NCBI GenBank assembly: GCA_902475785.1
Contig: CABSAN010000021.1
Coordinates: forward strand, 1 to 31,746
DNA from: an uncultured Collinsella sp.
GTDB lineage: Bacteria; Actinomycetota; Coriobacteriia; Coriobacteriales; Coriobacteriaceae
DNA: 31,746 nucleotides
Reading direction: 5' to 3'
Part shown: piece after piece, positions 31,620 through 31,746 of the stretch
Layout of the letters: each line of letters opens with the position of its first letter
Numbering within the stretch: position 1 is the first letter of the stretch
Translations under genes and position numbers: made by a program
The notes under the pieces: model-generated
Told to the model about the DNA's origin: nothing
Seen by the model: the letters and a program-made list of their open reading frames with translations, nothing else
Database searches by the model: none

Positions 31620-31746
31620 AAGATGGGAGGCGATCCGACTTAACCTTACCGACCCGGGTGCGCCGTCCGATCTGCGACGCGACCATCCCGGGCCAAGAGG
31701 AATTACGGTTACTGGTACAGCCGGGGACTTGCACCCCGATTCTCCC
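31620..31746 (-). ncRNA. Cobalamin riboswitch (5' edge at or beyond the window end)
   Basis: The minus strand from 31746 reads GGGAGAATCGGGGTGCAAGT, then CCCCGGCTGTACCAGTAACC and GTAAT. This matches the conserved cobalamin-riboswitch core (GGTGcAAgTCC, gCTGtaCC, GyAACcGTaAt). About 80 bases on, AAGTCGGATCGCCTCCC (31641-31625) matches the B12 box (rAGyCaGgAgaCCkGCC). The order and spacing are those of an adenosyl/methyl-cobalamin aptamer. It lies in the right orientation about 140 bases before the giant DUF4430 gene, so that operon should be shut down when intracellular cobalamin is plentiful. The promoter lies outside the window. Confidence 0.87.

Noticed and set aside
31477..31621. Extended start (TTG at 31621 or ATG at 31558) for the giant protein
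   Set aside because: The TTG lies at the edge of the riboswitch. The ATG at 31558 has a fair GGAGGG but would place ~50 residues before the signal peptide; AGGAGA directly before 31477 fits better.

Overview
The window is a GC-rich bacterial chromosome segment that looks like a Coriobacteriia gut actinobacterium, most likely Collinsella or a close relative. The basis is the GC-rich codon use, the Tat-type PstS lipoprotein, a class III fructose-bisphosphatase, QueH and DegV paralogs, and giant Ala/Gly-rich surface proteins. No rRNA, tRNA, CRISPR array, integrase or complete insertion sequence was found. The genus is inference, because no search could be run.

Left part (1-6300): the 5' end of pstC and all of pstS (phosphate uptake, minus strand) with a candidate Pho box. 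Next come a HAD phosphatase and a PepV-type M20 dipeptidase in one operon, divergent from a DegV fatty-acid-binding protein. A DinJ/YafQ toxin-antitoxin pair and a LOG-family nucleotide hydrolase follow.

Middle part (6300-19000): the queuosine genes tgt and, separately, queA-queH. Between them lie an SDR oxidoreductase and a long tail-anchored coiled-coil protein. Then come a DUF3267 membrane protein, a MetRS-like class I synthetase with a degenerate KMSKS motif, an RsmB/NOP2-type m5C methyltransferase, a 56-residue membrane protein and a TIM-barrel-like protein of unknown function. The intergenic spaces here and in the left part carry four families of palindromic repeats (called A, B, C and D below). 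In several, the stem sequence changes on both sides while pairing is kept.

Right part (19000-31746): a second DegV, class III fbp, two GtrA-like membrane proteins, and then a two-gene minus-strand operon, which is the most interesting part of the window. A cobalamin riboswitch at the right edge precedes a ~2,398-residue surface protein. That protein carries seven Ig-like repeats, a further Ig-like region, three tandem DUF4430 (transcobalamin C-terminal-like) domains, a PQQ/WD-type beta-propeller, an InlB-type repeat, a Lys/Ser-rich stalk and a C-terminal membrane anchor. Its stop codon abuts a second gene, which encodes a membrane-anchored protein with one more DUF4430 domain. The control element and the domain content together suggest a corrinoid (vitamin B12) capture system on the cell surface. 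This is inference and has not been tested.
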